Shown here piece after piece: positions 6,491 to 7,720 of a stretch of DNA of 7,720 bases. The DNA lies in NCBI GenBank assembly GCA_002292895.1, contig DBCE01000003.1, forward strand, positions 1 through 7,720, read 5' to 3'. How positions within the stretch are numbered: the first letter of the stretch is position 1; every line of letters starts with the position of its first letter. The notes under the pieces were generated by a model. The model was not told the DNA's origin. It worked only from the letters and a program-made list of their open reading frames with translations, and did no database searches. Source of the DNA: Phycisphaerales bacterium UBA966 (GTDB taxonomy: Bacteria > Planctomycetota > Phycisphaerae > Phycisphaerales > SM1A02). Both the position numbers and the translations under genes were made by a program.

Positions 6491-6552
6491 AAATTGCTCC
6501 CGTTCCTCCCGGACCATTTTGGGGCGCGGGACGGAACTTGCGGGATTCGCAC
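6491..6552 (+). repeat. Interspersed stem-loop repeat, copy B
   Basis: This is a full 62-bp copy matching 1319-1380 in 58 of 62 positions. Nested stems are intact: inner TCCCG/CGGGA with a CC-ATTTT-GG tip, outer GTTCC/GGAAC, and a possible third TCCC/GGGA pairing at the base. It lies between divergent genes in the same orientation as copy A. Confidence 0.88.
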
Positions 6553-6565
6553 GGTCGGGGCTGCG

Positions 6566-6606
6566 AAATTGCTCCCGTTCCTCCCGGAACACCCGTTCCT
6601 GGGGGG
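6566..6606 (+). repeat. Interspersed stem-loop repeat, half copy C
   Basis: The first 23 bases (6566-6588) are identical to copies A and B, then the sequence diverges. The divergent 3' part forms its own hairpin, GGAAC (6586-6590) with GTTCC (6595-6599), extended by CCC/GGG pairing. It starts 75 bases after copy B, giving a short tandem arrangement with a 13-base spacer after B. Confidence 0.75.
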
Positions 6607-6611
6607 TGCGT

Positions 6612-6631
6612 GTTTCAAATTTTGTTGAAAC
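6612..6631 (+). promoter_or_regulatory. 7-bp inverted repeat upstream of the fasciclin gene
   Basis: GTTTCAA (6612-6618) and TTGAAAC (6625-6631) are perfect reverse complements around ATTTTG. The site is AT-rich and lies 107 bases before the fasciclin start, immediately after repeat copy C. It could be an operator, or a hairpin terminating spurious transcripts from the repeat. Confidence 0.4.
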
Positions 6632-6738
6632 AACGAAACCGAAGGCGGTTGACGCGCGAAGCCGGGACACGGACTTCAATTCCGTCCACGCGCGCCGCGC
6701 GATCGGGTTCTCGGACTATTTCAGAGAAAGCTACCACC

Positions 6739-7266
6739 ATGTTCTGCAAGATCTGCCTCGCAACCACCGTCCTCTCCCTCTCCACCGCCTTCGCCATTGC
6801 AGCCCCACAGGCTGACACCAAGGCCCCGCCGGCACCAGCCGCCAAGGCGCCAGCCAACATCGTGAAGACCGCGCAAGACGCTGGCAAGTTCAAGACCCTG
6901 GTCGAACTGCTCGTGATCGCCGACCTCGTTGACACACTCAACGGCCCAGGTCCATTCACAGTGTTTGCACCAACCGATGAGGCTTTCGCAAAGCTCCCAC
7001 CGGAAACTGTTGCTGCCCTCAAGAAGGATCCAAAGGCGCTCGCCAAGATTCTCACCTACCACGTTGCAGCAGGCAATGTTGGTGCAGCCGACGTCATGAA
7101 GTTGAAGGAAGTCAAGACCGTTGAAGGTCAGATGGTCAAGATCACCATCAAGGATGGCAAGGTCATGCTGAATGATTCAGCAACCGTCATTGCCGCGGAT
7201 GTCAAGACAAGCAACGGCGTCATTCACATCATTGACACCGTTATCTTGCCACCAGCCAAGAAGTAA
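6739..7266 (+). CDS. Secreted single-domain fasciclin (FAS1) protein
   Basis: The product has 175 residues. The ATG at 6739 is preceded by a weak GAGAAAG site and starts a signal peptide (MFCKICLATTVLSLSTAFAI), probably cleaved at AIA-AP near residue 21. The open frame upstream lies antisense to the phosphatase and through the repeats, so it is not used. A short Ala/Pro/Lys-rich linker (about 22-40) leads into one complete FAS1 domain. Its hallmarks are NIVKTAQDAGKFKTLVELL (40-58), the H1 motif GPFTVFAPTDEAFAKLP (71-87), the YHVAAG segment (107-112) and the H2 motif SNGVIHIIDTVILP (158-171). FAS1 domains mediate adhesion and are common in small bacterial exported proteins; the exact ligand is unknown. 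Codons are strongly biased to AAG, ATC, GTC and ACC, which suggests good expression. It is followed by a strong hairpin and then katG on the same strand. Confidence 0.92.
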   Translation: MFCKICLATTVLSLSTAFAIAAPQADTKAPPAPAAKAPANIVKTAQDAGKFKTLVELLVIADLVDTLNGPGPFTVFAPTDEAFAKLPPETVAALKKDPKALAKILTYHVAAGNVGAADVMKLKEVKTVEGQMVKITIKDGKVMLNDSATVIAADVKTSNGVIHIIDTVILPPAKK

Positions 7267-7314
7267 TTGGCGGACAGGCTGCGTCACTGTTGTGCAGCCC
7301 TTATTGAAGATTTA

Positions 7315-7350
7315 GACACAGGGTCCAACCCCAAGGTTGGGCCCTGTGTC
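7315..7350 (+). terminator. Long hairpin between fasciclin and katG genes
   Basis: The arms GACACAGGGTCCAACC (7315-7330) and GGTTGGGCCCTGTGTC (7335-7350) pair over 16 positions with one G-T wobble and a CCAA loop. It starts 48 bases after the fasciclin stop. Only a short ATTTC follows, so the T-run is weak. It probably ends or processes the fasciclin transcript and implies that katG has its own promoter in 7351-7463. Confidence 0.7.
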
Positions 7351-7463
7351 ATTTCACCAACGCAAGCAAAGTCCCTCCATCGCCGAATCACAGTTGGAAA
7401 GTTCCCGGCCAACGGACTACCCTTCTCCATTCAACCGCGCCCGTGCCTGATAGAAAGAAAACC

Positions 7464-7720
7464 ATGACCACCGCCGCCCCAAGTAAGTGCCCCTTCATCG
7501 CAGCAAACTCTCGCCCTGCCGACGACACCACCACCAACCGCGCGTGGTGGCCCAATCAACTTGACATCACGGTGCTGCAACGGAACTCCCCCATGGCTGA
7601 CCCCATGGGCCCGGCCTTCGACTACGCCAAGGAGTTCAAATCGCTTGATCTTCATGCACTGTGCGCAGACCTGCGCGCGCTGATGACTGACTCGCAGCCT
7701 TGGTGGCCCGCCGACTACGG
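7464..7720 (+). CDS. katG: Catalase-peroxidase, N-terminal 85 residues (right edge cuts gene)
   Basis: The ATG at 7464 opens a frame reaching the window end. The translation is MTTAAPSKCPFIAANSRPAD followed by NRAWWPNQLDITVLQRNSP, MADPMGPAFDYAKEFKSLDL, ALMTDSQPWWPADYG. This is the characteristic N-terminus of bifunctional KatG haem enzymes, which destroy hydrogen peroxide by catalase and peroxidase reactions, usually in the cytoplasm; members are about 720-750 residues long. The distal haem residues (Arg, Trp, His of the RMAWH motif) and the Met-Tyr-Trp adduct lie beyond the edge, so activity cannot be judged. A weak GAAAG precedes the start. No OxyR, PerR or Fur site is evident in the 113 bases between the hairpin and the start. 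Confidence 0.95.
   Translation, partial: MTTAAPSKCPFIAANSRPADDTTTNRAWWPNQLDITVLQRNSPMADPMGPAFDYAKEFKSLDLHALCADLRALMTDSQPWWPADY

Larger units (their letters stand above)
6288..6738. other. Divergent intergenic region between phosphatase and fasciclin genes
   Basis: No gene is supported here. From left to right it holds the Shine-Dalgarno and leader of the phosphatase, a TTGGGG/CCCCAA triple-arm motif (6331-6352), about 140 bases in which I see nothing, repeat copies B and C (6491-6606), a 7-bp inverted repeat (6612-6631), and the fasciclin leader. Both flanking promoters must lie here, but no hexamer pair stands out. Confidence 0.7.

Noticed and set aside
6491..6606. CRISPR-like array suggested by 75-bp spacing of copies B and C
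   Set aside because: Only two units, the second diverging after 23 bases, a 13-base spacer and no cas genes; a dispersed repeat explains it better.
6649..6654. TTGACG as a -35 box for the fasciclin gene
   Set aside because: No acceptable -10 hexamer is found 16-18 bases downstream.
6046..6738. Upstream extension of the fasciclin frame
   Set aside because: It would run antisense through the phosphatase N-terminus and across the repeats, and would bury the signal peptide that starts at 6739.
7267..7467. Plus-strand small ORF between fasciclin and katG
   Set aside because: It begins at a TTG right after the fasciclin stop, runs through the terminator-like hairpin and overlaps the katG start; no family resemblance.

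Overview
The window most likely comes from a planctomycete (Planctomycetota, possibly a Phycisphaerae relative). The evidence is a secreted PhoD-type phosphatase ending in a dockerin-like 'GDGVVDGPDLAFLLAAWG' module, a secreted DUF6288-type protein, a relic of a formylglycine-generating-enzyme (sulfatase-maturase) gene, and GC-rich codon use with few strong Shine-Dalgarno sites. This placement is inferred from gene style; no ribosomal marker is present.

Left part, minus strand (about 1-1063): a two-gene unit of a DUF6036-like nucleotidyltransferase and an unrecognised downstream partner that runs off the left edge. The two reading frames overlap by 11 bases. A perfect 8-bp inverted repeat lies just upstream of the first start codon, which fits a self-regulated, toxin-antitoxin-like cassette, but that role is not proven. 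Gene-free stretch 1064-1455: a 45-base pure purine run, the last 28 codons of a decapitated sulfatase-maturase (FGE) gene, and directly against its broken end a 62-bp interspersed stem-loop repeat (copy A).

Middle, minus strand (1456-6287): a secreted PDZ-plus-alpha/alpha-toroid protein (DUF6288-like), preceded by an AAA_14/DUF4143 ATPase whose start region lies in or beside a perfect 14-bp inverted repeat, and upstream of that a secreted PhoD-like phosphatase. A 13-bp GC-rich hairpin separates the phosphatase from the ATPase. The ATPase and DUF6288 genes are 49 bases apart and could be cotranscribed; nothing suggests a shared function.

Right part (6288-7720): a divergent intergenic region carries two more copies of the repeat (B full, C half, 75 bp apart). 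It is followed on the plus strand by a small secreted fasciclin (FAS1) protein, a 16-bp stem terminator-like hairpin, and the first 85 codons of catalase-peroxidase katG, cut by the right edge.

The genes look like ordinary planctomycete housekeeping and accessory genes rather than one pathway. The most unusual content is the repeat family with one copy joined to a gene relic, the uncharacterised nucleotidyltransferase pair with its operator-like palindrome, and the palindrome at the ATPase start.
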